In this document: one piece after another, positions 25,411 to 37,819 of the stretch
Position numbering within the stretch: position 1 is the first letter of the stretch
Layout of the letters: each line of letters begins with the position of its first letter
Assembly: GCA_036971475.1 (NCBI GenBank)
Contig: JBAIZL010000002.1
Span: 48,636,229-48,700,228 of the forward strand
DNA length: 64,000 nt
Reading direction: 5' to 3'
From: Prosapia bicincta
Lineage: Eukaryota > Arthropoda > Insecta > Hemiptera > Cercopidae
The notes under the pieces: generated by a model
The model's database searches: none
Told to the model about the DNA's origin: nothing
Seen by the model: only the letters and a program-made list of their open reading frames with translations
Program-made: the position numbers and the translations under genes

Positions 25411-25412
<2 letters not shown>

Positions 25413-28031
25413 GTACGATACTGACTACTTACCAAGACATTGTTAGCAGCGTGTTATATTTCTTAGTTACTTAGACATTCTAACTTCTTGACTACCCTGG
25501 AGAATATATAACAATGGGAGATTCTTTTATTAATTAATATTATTTCAGTATGAGATCGTAACAAAAGAGCTCATATATATTATTATATTATTTTCACACT
25601 TTATATATTATTTTCGTCTTTTTACTTAACAATGTGTTTATTTAGGAATAACAATTATTTAAGACCGTTGTTTATTTTATTATTCATTTTATTACAAAAT
25701 CACGCAATACACACAATTTATCATTTCAATATTCATTTATATATTCAATATATTTATTCATTTAGGTTATATCCATTGTTCTTTTTATTGTTATAATTTT
25801 AATGACTTTACTTCTAACCTTAAATGTGATTTATTCTTAATATTTGTTTTGAAACGTCTGAAAAATGTTTTAAAATACATTGAATAAATAAAATTTTCCC
25901 TCGTAATGAATGAAAAATCAAACAAAATATTTTTTAGCTTAGAAACAAGGTTAATATTGTTGTTTTAATTTTTTATAATATGATAGTTTACAGTCTACGT
26001 GCATATTTGTTTTATAAAACCTACTTATGTATTATGGTAGTGAGAATGTTTAATAATCTCTAAAGTAACATAGCAAGCGCTTTCCTTTCTTATCTGTTTC
26101 CCAAATACAAAGCACCAAAGGCTGGTGAGAGCTTTATTTATCTACTTGTGAAAGGGTTTACTTTCTAAGCTTTATAAATGTAAATTGGTGTCAGCAAAAC
26201 CGTTGCACGACGAAGTGCTGACTGCGTACTTCTGAACCTTTTGCACCTTACGTGATTTGTTGCGGTCTATTTGGGTTTGGGATACGCATTAGGAAACAAA
26301 ATTTGAATTTATAATCATGATATTCATATTTTAATTACAATATCCTTCATGTTCAATTGTTTAATTTTTTCACATTTAAAATATAAATACATAATAGGTA
26401 AATCTCAAATTTCTATAACTTGATTAACGTTATCGATTATTAACAAAGAAATAATCACTCAAGATGGTTGACAGGTAATATTTTGGTTCATTGAAAAATC
26501 TTTCCATTAGTTTTTATGAAAAAATATCTTTACACTATTAGAACGAATATTTTTAACGGCGCCTATCATTCTAATTTACATTTACGTTGAAATTAATAAC
26601 CCTAATAACCTCATTCCAAAAAGCATTTTTTTAATGATATTACATGAATAAAAGCATATTTTATTTATAACTTCCTCTAGATTAAATCAATTTTTGTCAA
26701 GTGTATCAAATTATAAACAAATATATTGTATTTTTTTATAATACTCCATTTGTATATTTACAGTCTTGCATTTAAAATTCATTGAAATTTCGTATAGCTA
26801 ACTTGAAAAATTTCTAAAATTTGAACTTGAATAAGTTACACAAAATATATTTTGTAACAGATTTGAGTTAACTATATAATAGATAATTTTAAAATCCCTT
26901 TTACGCTATTTCAAAATCAAATCAATTCAGCAAACCTTCTTTAAAAACCCAACTAATTTCAATGTCAAACGAAAACTCTAATCTTACATAACCTGTGATT
27001 AGTTTCATTAACTCTGCCCTTTAATCTTTTGACCCTTGACAAAACCCTGCAACAACACTCGAGGGCAAAATTTACATTTCTATCCCCCCATCCTCGTTAT
27101 TTTATTGATGAGACCAATAAATCACGTTTGATCAACCCCTCTACTCTGCTCTTCAAGGCATATAAATAATTTAAACTCAGTTTTCTGTTTATTGCGTAGG
27201 CTTTTAATTATACTGTAAAACACTTTTTTTAATATGTTATGTTGTTTAAAAAAAAATATTAACACTTATATAATTGGTCTAATATTTTGTATTATAACTT
27301 TTAATATTTTATTTTCCAACGGTTATGTCACAGAAAATTTGATGAATTTGATATTATGCCACATTTAATTTAGCAAAATGTTTCATTATTAGCACAACTT
27401 TCCAGGACTATTTTGTTAGCAGGGAAAACAAAACAAGTATCAAGTACTAACCAGTGTATATCATTAATGTAATCGGAAAAGTCAAACAATACTTAAAAGT
27501 CAGATAATTGTTTAATGATATTTTATCAACATAATTAATCTATTTACGTTATTTTAAAAAACAGTCGTTCCCAAATACAGAGTCATACTAGTTTAAAACT
27601 CTAGTTAACTTTAAATACTGTTCTAAATCATAGTATTATTTAAACATGTAAATATTCAAACATGTAACTAGTTCTATTGGAGGTTCATCACGATTTCTAA
27701 TTCTAAAAATAGCAATTAATTCTGAAGAAATGTATAAACCGAGTTGTTCATTTCCCGTTTTTTTTTAGAAAAAGAGATTTAATTTTAGGTGCAAAATATT
27801 TCAGTGGAAAACTATATAACTGTGTAAAATATTTATGTCTGACAGAAGAAAGGCATTATTCTCACTACATTAAAATTATTTCTCACAGATAGACAATTTT
27901 TATTGTTACTACAGAAACAAAAAACTTAAACATCGCAGTTGTTCTTTATAATATTATTGTCATCATCGTCATCACCATCTTCATTGTTTTTATGTACTTA
28001 AACATTATTATTAATCTTATTGTAAATTTGT

Positions 28032-28033
<2 letters not shown>
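25411..28033. other. AT-rich non-coding stretch
   Basis: No gene, RNA or transposon signature seen. Confidence 0.6.
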
Positions 28034-28106
<73 letters not shown>

Positions 28107-28110
28107 TTCT

Positions 28111-28141
<31 letters not shown>
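28034..28141. repeat. (TA)n-(GT)n-(TA)n compound microsatellite
   Basis: About 33 TA units, then GTATATTTCTTGTGTGTGTGTG, then another TA run, ending at the palindrome listed next. Confidence 0.95.
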
Positions 28142-28142
<1 letters not shown>

Positions 28143-28158
28143 ATTTGGATGAAATAGG

Positions 28159-28210
<52 letters not shown>

Positions 28211-28227
28211 CCTATTTCATCCAAATT
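28142..28227. repeat. perfect 86-bp palindrome with a (TA)n core
   Basis: The 20-base arm AATTTGGATGAAATAGGCCT at 28142-28161 returns as its exact complement at 28208-28227. The 46 bases between are pure alternating TA, so the whole block can fold into one long hairpin or cruciform. It ends about 120 bases before a candidate exon. Confidence 0.93.
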
Positions 28228-28347
28228 GTGGACGCTAACACTTCTGGTTTCTCTCAGCGCTAATCCAACCACCAGCTCATTGAAATGTGCCACTCTTTGT
28301 ACAGACCTAATCTAGGGCTTAGTGTCTTTTTTCTCTTCCCTATACAG

Positions 28348-28395
28348 AAATGGCCAGAGCAGCTCTTCCAAACTAGCGAGCACATTCAAGAAAAC
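28348..28395 (+). other. candidate 48-nt host exon
   Basis: A long pyrimidine tract (TGTCTTTTTTCTCTTCCC) and TATACAG precede 28348, and GTAAGTA follows 28395, so both splice signals are strong. The 48 nt are open in two frames. Frame 0 reads KWPEQLFQTSEHIQEN (phase 0 to 0). The +1 frame reads NGQSSSSKLASTFKK. The composition is much less AT-rich than the surroundings. No protein is recognised and no ATG or stop is involved, so this would be an internal exon of a gene on the + strand. Function unknown. Confidence 0.42.
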
Positions 28396-30139
28396 GTAAG
28401 TACTTTTTAAAATCATTGGTGGTTATTTTTGGAGAGGGTTTTAGAAACCACCATCACAGGTACGACTTTACTGCAACTGTCTAGATCATTCATTATGTCA
28501 ATAAGCGAACATAGCTGTTCGTAGATTTCAGCCTTGCTATTATTTCTTATATAATTTTGGGTTTTATTTATGGTCTATTACAGTTCAAAAACATAACCCT
28601 GTTTTACTGTCGTATTAAACAATTAGTGTTTGCAATTTATAAATTTAAAGATTAGAAAATGTATGCGTGATAATATGTTTTTTTTATTATTAATATATTT
28701 TACTATTACAAACCTTTTCCATTATTCATATCCCTTTTTTTTAATCAAAATTGTAGAGTGTTTTTGTTTTATCTGTTTTCTTAATATTTCGTAACAACAC
28801 TTAATAGAAAAAAATTTAAAATATTTAAGCAATACAGTTATAGGAGGGATAAGTTAAACAATAATTGTTCTATATGTTCTAAACGCAAAATACAAGTTTA
28901 GTGCATTATAACAACCCATAATTAAAATATATTACACTGTTTAAAGCGGTGTATTTTTTTTAATACATTACTGTAGTTATTTATACAATGAGATTACAGA
29001 ATATTTAAAATAATTTCAATGGGAACCAACAAACGTCAAATAACAAATTTATTATGATAGTATTGTATCTATTTTTCTTTTTCAAACTAATTCATACTTC
29101 AAAAATAAAAATATTTTTTTAAATATACTCCAGTAGTTGTCTCTGGCTAACTTAGATACTCTTGTTCTGAAAGTAACAAATGATTTATCTAATATTGTAG
29201 AGATATTTGCAATTTCATATTAAAACCTACAAAACTAATATTTAGTTTAAATTATATTTCCTACTTTCAAAAGAGATAGGATATCACTTTTTAAAGTACA
29301 ATAATACAAGATACAAAATACAATGTACTAACTCCATTTAAAAATAAACATACAACAGTTTTAAAAATTGTTTTTACTTCAGATATTTTAATCACTTTGA
29401 TAATTAAAGAAATTCTGTTTATAGACTTATTGTTACTATTTGTATAAATTGTGTTCCATACAGTTTTTAGTAGACGTTCCCAACTTCATTCTTTTTTACA
29501 ATAACAGTTCAAATACACCCGGTATTAAATAAAATTCAGAAATAAATTTATTATAATATAAGGCTATAACTGCTAACCATTAAACTTGAAGGAAAAACAT
29601 ATTTCACCACAACAGAATCGGGGGGGTGTTATGAATAAAGCGAATATTTTTAAATACAAATTATTAATAATTAGTTATTTCAAATATCCTTGTGTTCGTA
29701 ACTCAATTAACAAAAGATTAGCATGTATAAAATAGTAACAGCACGCCTCTTTCATTATATATATATTATTTACAACAATTATTTAATAATGTATGTTTGA
29801 CCGTCTTCAGCAAAATAAAAAAGAATTGCAAAACTTTATTTGGTTCATTCCTTCTATTTCTTCCGCGTCACTCAGAATCAATTCTCGGCCACAACAAAGT
29901 GTCAGAAACAAATAACGTTCCACGCTAGAATAGAGAAGAAATGTTGCTTTGTGTTGAAACTTTCAGTAATGAGAAATCGATCCTTTAAAAGAAAACCAAT
30001 TCGAACGTTGTAATAGAAGAAAACATGTGCCATACTATGACTAGTGTGTGACGTCAAAACAGTTTCATGCGGTAGAAATATTGAAAATTTAAAAAATGGA
30101 AATCTTCGATAACAGGCATCTATTATCGTTGAAGTGCCA
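28396..30139. other. AT-rich non-coding stretch
   Basis: Nothing recognised. Confidence 0.6.
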
Positions 30140-30440
30140 ATTTATTTCTTTGTTGAATTTTAAAAATTTCGTTGTTAGTATCAAAGAGTATTGTACAAAT
30201 TGATTGACCCATATTAAGGTTGTCATTAAATTCTCTGTATTTTTCTCAACTAAACAAAACACTAATTAAAATATGTAAACGTTTTAATGAAATAAATTTT
30301 TCATATTTCTATTCAAATATAACAATATATTTCTCTAATAATGGTTCGTTTTCACTAATAACAGCTTTTGTTTCCGTTCCAATATTTTTCTGAACACAGT
30401 TAGGTAAAACATCATCATCCAGATCAATCTTGTATGTGAC
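30140..30440 (-). repeat. dispersed repeat, copy 1 (related to 35490-35780)
   Basis: Shares ordered blocks with 35490-35780: ATCAAAGAGTA(T/C)TG(T/A)ACAAAT, AAATTATCTG/AAATTCTCTG, CAATATTTTT and ATCA(T/C)CCAGATCAATCTT. Copies are diverged and non-coding. Read on the minus strand the tail is AAGATTGATCTGGATGATGATG. Probably an old SINE-like or transposon-tail family. Confidence 0.5.
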
Positions 30441-31254
30441 CTACATGACCTATGTGTATAAGGTTTTTTTCTTTAAAAATATCATATAAAGGAAGATTGG
30501 GTGGTTGTTAAATGACCGCAAAGAGACGTATAATTATAACAAAAACTTAATTACAACATCATAGTATTTTTCGAAACATAAAGTTAATAGAAAACAAAGT
30601 TATTTCAATATTGAACACAAGAAAACTATATGAATGACCAAAATAGTATAAGAAAAAAGTACCAGTTTGTCAAATTAAGGGTTAAAATAAATTAAATGAA
30701 AATACTTCAGACATTTTCAATGCAAAAGGTCCGATACATATTAATATCCGGAAAAGCACATTTTTTTATAATTTCACGACAAACCGAAAACTAATACCGA
30801 GGATACGCCGGAAGATAAAACAAACCTAAAAATAAATACAAAAAATATTTTTAATTTTTCTGGACTTAGTTTACTTGGCAGAACTAAATAATAAAAATTC
30901 TTCCACTTCATAATAAAAATTAGGCTATAGTGATTTAATGTTTTTCACCCCTTTTTTATCTAGAAATAAATTCTGCTAAGCCACCTTATGAATTTTAATT
31001 TTGTCAACATTACTAACAAAAGTGTGTACCTGATAGAGTTTATTGCTAACTTCTCACCGGTTACCTGCTTAAGAAGTCGGTGGAGGGTTACTTCATGAAA
31101 GCTGTCACCTGCAACCATCAGAGAATCGCCCTAATCACATCTTTATTCGCCTATTTTTTCTTCTCTTTTTCTGATTTTTTTTCTTACATGAGGTGAGATT
31201 AAAAACCTCCCAATGATGTCTGTAGAACGTGCATCTATTAAGGAAGCAATTCTA

Positions 31255-31255
<1 letters not shown>
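30441..31255. other. AT-rich non-coding stretch
   Basis: A 50-codon open frame near 31035-31190 is GC-richer but has no recognisable domain and no clear splice pair. Nothing else seen. Confidence 0.5.
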
Positions 31256-31299
<44 letters not shown>

Positions 31300-31300
31300 T
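31256..31300. repeat. (TA)n microsatellite
   Basis: About 22 TA units. Confidence 0.95.
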
Positions 31301-31321
31301 CTAAATACATACTCTATCTCT

Positions 31322-31340
31322 ATTACACACACACACACAG
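31322..31340. repeat. short (CA)n microsatellite
   Basis: Nine or ten CA units, 50 bases before the major CA tract. Confidence 0.9.
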
Positions 31341-31387
31341 CCATGCTAATGCCCTATGTATCAGACCATGAGCTATAGGTACTTACT

Positions 31388-31582
<195 letters not shown>

Positions 31583-32802
31583 AGCTCAAACACTGAAATA
31601 GTTTAATCTATTTTTGTATTTAATAAATTTTATCAGTATGATAAATACATACAAAATGTTTTATAACTCTCCTTTAATTTTAATTTGATTAAAATTGGAA
31701 ATAACTTTTAACTAACTTACATTAAACATTTATTCTGAAAGACGAAAATATATTTTAAAATAAAACAATTTACTGCCTACATTGGGTAACAAAAGACACA
31801 GAATAATCATTTTTAGAACAAAAACATAGTTTTTTCTTTATAAGTATGCCTATAAGTGAACATATGAACACGGGTTTTCAGCGCAAACTAACTAATGAAT
31901 TTTAGCTTCTTTGGAACAAAGTAAATTCTATTTTCAATATGCAATTCCTGGAGTTAAAAGCTTTTCGCCAAGGCCCTATCACAACACTTAAGCTTTGTTC
32001 ATTCGTCACAATTACGTAAACGCCATCACGCAATGGATCATTCTGTCTTTATATCTCAACAAGTTCAGGATATCCGTTTTCATACTTTTCTTAGGAATGT
32101 CATTTTATTTCTATCAAATTTTACTTGAATATTCGACAAAATTAGGAATCTTTGTCATGTTGGTAATTTAGTTATAAAACGTATTCAAAATTATTATTTT
32201 TATTGCTTTAAATTTTCGTCAAACATACATTTAAAAACACTTTCATAAATTGCATTAAAATAACATTATATTATTTGAGATTGCGAAATATTAAATAATT
32301 TTAAAATCTATGTAAATTATCGTTTTACACGTAGTCTAATAATTTTGAGTTATAGTAACTGAAAGCAGTTATAAGAGTAGCAATAAAGGTTGCTGTAATT
32401 TAAAACTCTATAATATGATCGAACCCTCTGGGCTTCAGTTCAAACACTAATATCGACTTCTGAAAGTGTTCGATGTGCGTTCTTATATGTTTTCAGTACT
32501 GACTAGAAAACCCTTTGTTTATCGAAACGTTCTGCTGACATTTGTAGTCAGTCATTACAAATATTCAAGGTAGCATAGTTGAGTCCGTAACACTAAGCGA
32601 CTACGACCACAAGACAGCATCTTAAGTATATTACGAGCCACATGTTTGTCTTCTATATCAAGACATGGCCTTACCCTTATTCATTGCCAGTAATTAAACA
32701 TATTTTCCGAAAATAAATCACTTTTGTGTCTACAATTTCCTTCTGAGGACAGGTGCTACCATAAATGTATACTTTTCAATTCCTTCTCTTAGTTTACACT
32801 CC
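31583..32802. other. AT-rich non-coding stretch
   Basis: No gene recognised. Around 32405-32435 the minus strand has a B-box-like AGGGTTCGATC, without a convincing tRNA fold. Confidence 0.5.
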
Positions 32803-32856
<54 letters not shown>

Positions 32857-32863
32857 TCTTATG

Positions 32864-32926
<63 letters not shown>
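32803..32926. repeat. two (TA)n tracts separated by 18 bp
   Basis: About 25 and 28 TA units around CTCTTATGTATAAA. Confidence 0.95.
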
Positions 32927-32931
<5 letters not shown>

Positions 32932-33054
32932 AATTTTCAATCGTTAATGAAATACTATATTCATTTACTCAAGTTTAAAAACTTATTTTTAAACATGTGG
33001 ATTATAATTGATGTTAATATAGTGTTTTCATTAATTAATTTTAAAAAACCTGAT

Positions 33055-33130
33055 ATCTTGGTCGGATTCGAACTGAATAACTACCCGTTTGAAATCCAGC
33101 CCCTTGGCTTTGTGCCAACTTTCACATTGC
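33055..33130 (-). repeat. possible tRNA-derived SINE fragment
   Basis: Read on the minus strand, AGTTCGAATCCGACC is a near-perfect RNA polymerase III B box. It is preceded about 35 bases upstream by AAGCCAAGGGGCTGG, a loose A-box match. The cloverleaf does not close and there is no CCA-proximal stem, so it is not a functional tRNA. A SINE head or chance match are the alternatives. Confidence 0.28.
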
Positions 33131-35164
33131 TAGAACCGAAGTACTTAAAGATACACAAGAAAGTGTTTGCCCTCAACTGGTTGTTGTCGAAATCTCTATT
33201 GTACAATCTTAAACTTTTGCCATGGTTACGACAGTAAGTAATGCTCTAGGATTAAAAATGAATGAAAACTATTAGGTAAAAAAAAAACTGGAATAAAAGT
33301 ACCGATCCCTGATTTAAAAACGGACAAAGCGAAAGGAAAGTGAAAATAAACTACAACATAAAGCAAGCGACGATTAGAGAAAGAAAAACGAAAGCTCTAA
33401 GAAACGTTTGCAAGTGTATCAGAAGAAGCTACAAGTTCCTCCACTTAGATAAAGGAAAATTGTAAATTGCAAGGATATTCGCTTTCTATTTTACCACTTA
33501 ATATTGTAATTCTGTCATATATAATAATTGTAATTATAAAATTAAAAGTTACTAAAATAAATATTATTTTGTTGACCTCAGTAAGAACTGATTAAATTCT
33601 TTTTTTTATATATTAGGTCTACTTGTTTTTTTACTCTAAATGACTTCAATGAAATTTGGCAAGCGTGGTTTGTAGACTTCCAAGTGCTTGATGGAACTTT
33701 AAACATTCCAAGCGGTTGATTCTAATTCAGTAACAAAAACACAAACGTTTCTTAACAACTTCATAATCTTCAATGGCTACTGTGCCGGGGCGCACACATT
33801 TTAATGTTTAAGTCTCTGATGCCGATGATCTGATTCTTGCTACTGGCGAAAAAATACTTATTCAATGTCCAAATCCAAAGAAAACTGTACTATTTAGACT
33901 TACATATTTTTTTAGTTCTTACAAATTGATACTTCTTAGCCAAATTTACCATTTAAAGATTAGGTTAACATATATAATAAATTACATGTATCATAGAATA
34001 CTGTCTTAACAGATGAAAATGACTGACAAAACAAATTAGGTAGATTATTATAACGAAAATATTGTGCTAATTGTAAAATATTCAGTGCTAATCTTAATTA
34101 ATTAAATCAATAAAATTCGTGATTAAAATATTTTCATTTTTTACAAATTCTAGCTTAATCGATTTTATGCTATAAATCTACCTTTAGATTTTTATCTAAA
34201 GTAGCAAAATCTTTTTGATATCATATATTTGCAAAAGACGTACTCGATAAATCAAAAGATTCATAAACTGTAAATGAGAAAATCTCACACCAAGTAGCTT
34301 ATATCAAGCGTGATTTTTTATTTACACTCTTATTAACAACTTAATAGCCGGATTGCTATTTCACAAACATTTTTATTATTCAACATTTAACCGTTTAGGA
34401 ACGAACTTAAGTGGGGAGATTGGAAGCAAGTGACTCCAAACATGTTGGACAGGTGACAAGTTGAATAATTGAGTTCGGTTTGCGCGTAATTGTGTGACAG
34501 TTGCCTGCTGCAGCCGTTGTTTTTAGATGCACTAAGTGGTAGACTTGAGTACATCAGTTTTGAATAAACTTCTGTAGTTTCTCCTTTCATTGCTTTACAC
34601 TAACTTCTATTCCTGTTTTAATTAAAGGGTTACTCTTTACTTGTACACTACAAGTACAAACGTTTTACTTGTTTATTTGGTTAAATCGTTTGACAATCCT
34701 TATGTAGCCTATACCATACACGAGACAAAAAAGTAGCCTTTTCCTAAAGATATTATTATTTCCGTGAATATTTTAAGTACTTAATAACTACTCATAACTG
34801 TAACAGCTTCTTGGAACAATATATTTCTACATTCTTACGAGGGTTGAATAAATTTTAAGGTTATGTTAGACTAAATAACTATTTTTTAAGAGTAATTGAG
34901 TAAAGGTACTTGGGATACTGTGAACAGGCTCACACTTACCAAAGAGGCTATTTAATTACATTGTTATTATTAATTTGCATTAAAATTGTAATTGTAATTT
35001 AACTATAAATTGTATGTACTTATTTGATACTACAAATGTTTATATTATTCATTCATTATTGTTCGATATAACAATAAAAAAACTACATTGTTGTATCAAT
35101 ATAAAAGACAATTATTTTTTTGGTGAATAAGAAAGGGCACTTGAAATATCACTTGATGATACAT
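33131..35164. other. AT-rich non-coding stretch
   Basis: Nothing recognised. Confidence 0.55.
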
Positions 35165-35356
35165 TAACCCAAACCACACGTTCACTTTTGACGAATAGCC
35201 GACATATTCCTATACAACGTAAGGTTGTTCTGAACCCTAAGGCCGATAATTGTGACGATTAACATTTGTGTGGAATGAAGCTTCGTCTAAAGACACCACT
35301 CTTTTAAGAAAATTCGGATTGCCATCAATCTCATTAATCATGAAACCGGCAAAAAT
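35165..35356 (-). pseudogene. Tc1/mariner-superfamily transposase fragment, decayed
   Basis: The minus strand reads NPNFLKRVVSLDEASFH, then VNRHNYR, GSEQPYVV and SSKVNVWFG in one frame with two stop codons (one after NYRP, one after YVV). This is the stretch around the first catalytic Asp of a Tc1/mariner-type transposase (pattern FLKR..FSDEA.FH..G.VNRHN.R.W...P.....S.KVNVWCG). It belongs to a different family from the mariner at the left edge. A few residues between FH and VNRHN are deleted. The rest of the element is not recognisable. The long + strand frame over this area (35268-35609) is only its antisense shadow. Confidence 0.75.
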
Positions 35357-35489
35357 GGTAAACAAAACTTACGTCAACTTCAGATTGATGTTTAAACCGT
35401 TTAGTTATCTTAAACAGTCTTTCAGTTTCGATCGTTCAAAATCCACGCATTTTTTGGAAACTAACGCAACCTATTCAAAATACGTTATT

Positions 35490-35780
35490 TATACGTTTTT
35501 AGTTATTTATTTATTCAAGTTGTTTTTAATATTTCATTACAAATCAAAGAGTACTGAACAAATCAAACTACCTAATAAAATTGTGATCAAATTATCTGCA
35601 TCTTTATAAGTTTTACAAATCTCTAATAACTTAGTAATGATAAAATATACTTTTCTAACAATGTATTCCTCAGAGAATTCGTTTTAACTATTATCAGACT
35701 GTATTTGTTTTTTCAATATTTTTGTCACGCGTTTCGGTAAGTCACCATCACCCAGATCAATCTTATCTAGATAATAAATT
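35490..35780 (-). repeat. dispersed repeat, copy 2 (related to 30140-30440)
   Basis: Same ordered blocks as copy 1. On the minus strand the tail reads GATCTGGGTGATGGTGACTT, then ACCGAAACGCGTGAC. A shorter related tail (GATGATG...GACTGAAACG) lies at about 37940-38010. CTGATGA-like...CGAAACG tails are common in invertebrate SINEs and Penelope-like elements, but the family here is not identified. Confidence 0.5.
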
Positions 35781-36076
35781 ATAAATGGTTCATCACACTT
35801 TTGTGGCTAATATTGTTATAGGCCTACAATTTATATTTATAAAAAGCTTCCAATTCTGTTTTCATTAGGTTGATTAAATTTACTATTAAATATTATATAT
35901 CTACTAATTTAATTAGATATAACAAGGTTCGTTACTAAACCATTTACACTAAACATGCACTGTAACTCTCTCACTAAACGCTTTTACTAAGTTTTCTACA
36001 TTGTAAACACTGCTATTCTTACCACTTAACCAACCACTTTAATAAACTTCCAACTTCTAGTAATTTCTCCTACTAG
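35781..36076. other. AT-rich non-coding, possible intron
   Basis: Ends in a long pyrimidine-rich tract and TACTAG just before the candidate exon at 36077. Confidence 0.4.
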
Positions 36077-36211
36077 AAGGCTCTTGAAGAATGTGGCTGT
36101 TGTGTCCGTCAAGCGAAACTTGATGCTCCTAGTATTTTTTACGGGCTACTTCAAAACGTTTTAGCATTACAAGAGGACAGCGTACTCTCGTATAAGCTCA
36201 AATGGGAAAGG
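36077..36211 (+). other. candidate 135-nt host exon
   Basis: A pyrimidine-rich tract ending TTTCTCCTACTAG precedes 36077, and GAAAGG|GTATGT closes the segment. The 45 codons between are open in frame 0. They read KALEECGCCVRQAKLDAPS, then IFYGLLQNVLALQEDSVLSY and KLKWER, with balanced amino acids in a region where open frames are otherwise Ile/Asn/Lys/Tyr-rich. The frame stays open to TAA at 36269, with a second donor-like site (CTCAG|GTAGCG) at 36248. It starts and ends in phase 0, like the candidate at 28348. I do not recognise the protein; a decayed element is the alternative. Confidence 0.42.
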
Positions 36212-36557
36212 GTATGTACTTGTCAAGCCGTTGCACATAAATCTCAGGTAGCGTGTTGGACATTACAATAAAATGGTAGCATATTAAGGATATTTTAAAT
36301 GAATTTAATTTCCAATCTCATATAAAAATTATATTGGAAAACAAATTGTACTTAGTTGTGTGTAAATTTCTTAGAAATATAAAAAAACATAAATGTTATG
36401 GCGATGCTCCTAAAATTATATTTTAAAAATAAACAATTAAAATTAATATGAGTTCACTCATCTTTAAAACAAACGGAACTTTATGAATTCAAGATCCCCG
36501 TATCAAGCATGGCAATATAGCAATGTTACATTATATCTACAACCTTTCCTCTTACAG

Positions 36558-36620
36558 TATTGTTACGTTCTTACAGGGCTCCATTCAATTATGAGGTAAT
36601 TTTGGACGAAATAACTATAT
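36558..36620 (+). other. weak exon candidate
   Basis: Two acceptor-like sites (CCTCTTACAG at 36557 and GTTCTTACAG at 36576) precede a frame reading LLRSYRAPFNYEVILDEITI and then a stop near 36620. A donor-like GAG|GTAATT lies inside it. Short and unrecognised. Confidence 0.2.
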
Positions 36621-37767
36621 AATAATGCACACATTTTTATGTGTGGCTTAGAGTGTGGTATAGCATAGTGGACTACTTTATAAAGGCATTGAATTTATAA
36701 CGTTGAGTAGATGTTACAAAGTAAGATTATTTTGAAGTTATCAAAATTATTATTTTTTCTATAATAGGATCTATTTTATTATAAAACACTAGTTTTATAA
36801 TTTTTTCAGTGTTTCTGACGTTTTTCTACATCTCTAGTTACAATTCTCATTACAATATTTTTATTATAGTATCAGGTGATATAAAATCTAAATTTCCTAC
36901 AACTTCCTTCCTTGGTTATAAAAAGACAATTATTTGGTTTTATTTACAAATGTATATTGTACTATGTTTAACATATACACATCTCCAACGTTAGACATAA
37001 GCACTAGTGCCTAATCTTCCAGCAAACAGGACCAAAGCATGTATTTACATAAGCAAGCAATTACGTCTGCTAAATGATCCTTGACATGTATTTGTGTAGA
37101 AACTATAATTCCTGTAAACAATCTGTAACGCTGCCTCCTGTCACCCGCTAGTAATCCCCTTTACCCTTACAATATCCTAAACACAACATATACAGGACTG
37201 GTAAATACAAATTTCTGTTCAAGAATGATATTACGAAAATTACGGCCTCAATATGAATTATTTTATTTTTTAGCAAATCGTGTGTGTTTTGGTTGGTTTA
37301 TTTTGTCGTTTATCTTTAGGTTATTACGCAAACTTTGCCTAACTAAAATGTTGTTAGAAGTTTTGTTTACTAAATAATAATGTTATTATTAGCACTAATA
37401 ATATTATTTATAATATAACTAAGGGAAGCAATTACCAACAAGTTTAAAGTAATCAACATGATAAGTAGCTTCTAACAAAAATAACACTGAACAGATAACT
37501 AATATGTAAATCTATATTATTGCAAATTTATTTTAAATATTGAAAAATTTAGGCAAATAAAATTTTGGTTCAAAAATATTAACTGTTATCTTGAAATTCG
37601 AGATATTAAATGCTATAAGTATTGGGTTATTCAACTCCACTCCATAAATTAACATCTTAACTGACTTAAGTCAAGATAAAATTTAAAATTTTACTAACTT
37701 ATGTCAAACTTTCTAAAAGTTAGGTAAAGTTGTTCCCCAATGTATTTTCATAACGTTGAGTGACCTT

Positions 37768-37819
<52 letters not shown>

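Noticed and set aside
31035..31190. 50-codon open frame in a GC-richer patch
   Set aside because: No recognisable protein, no good splice pair, and the tail is Phe/Ser from oligo-T.
33055..33130. tRNA gene on the minus strand
   Set aside because: The B box is good, but the acceptor stem and cloverleaf do not form; at most a SINE head.
35268..35609. 113-codon + strand frame
   Set aside because: It begins at a non-ATG codon and its first part is antisense to the transposase fragment at 35165-35356; the rest has no domain.
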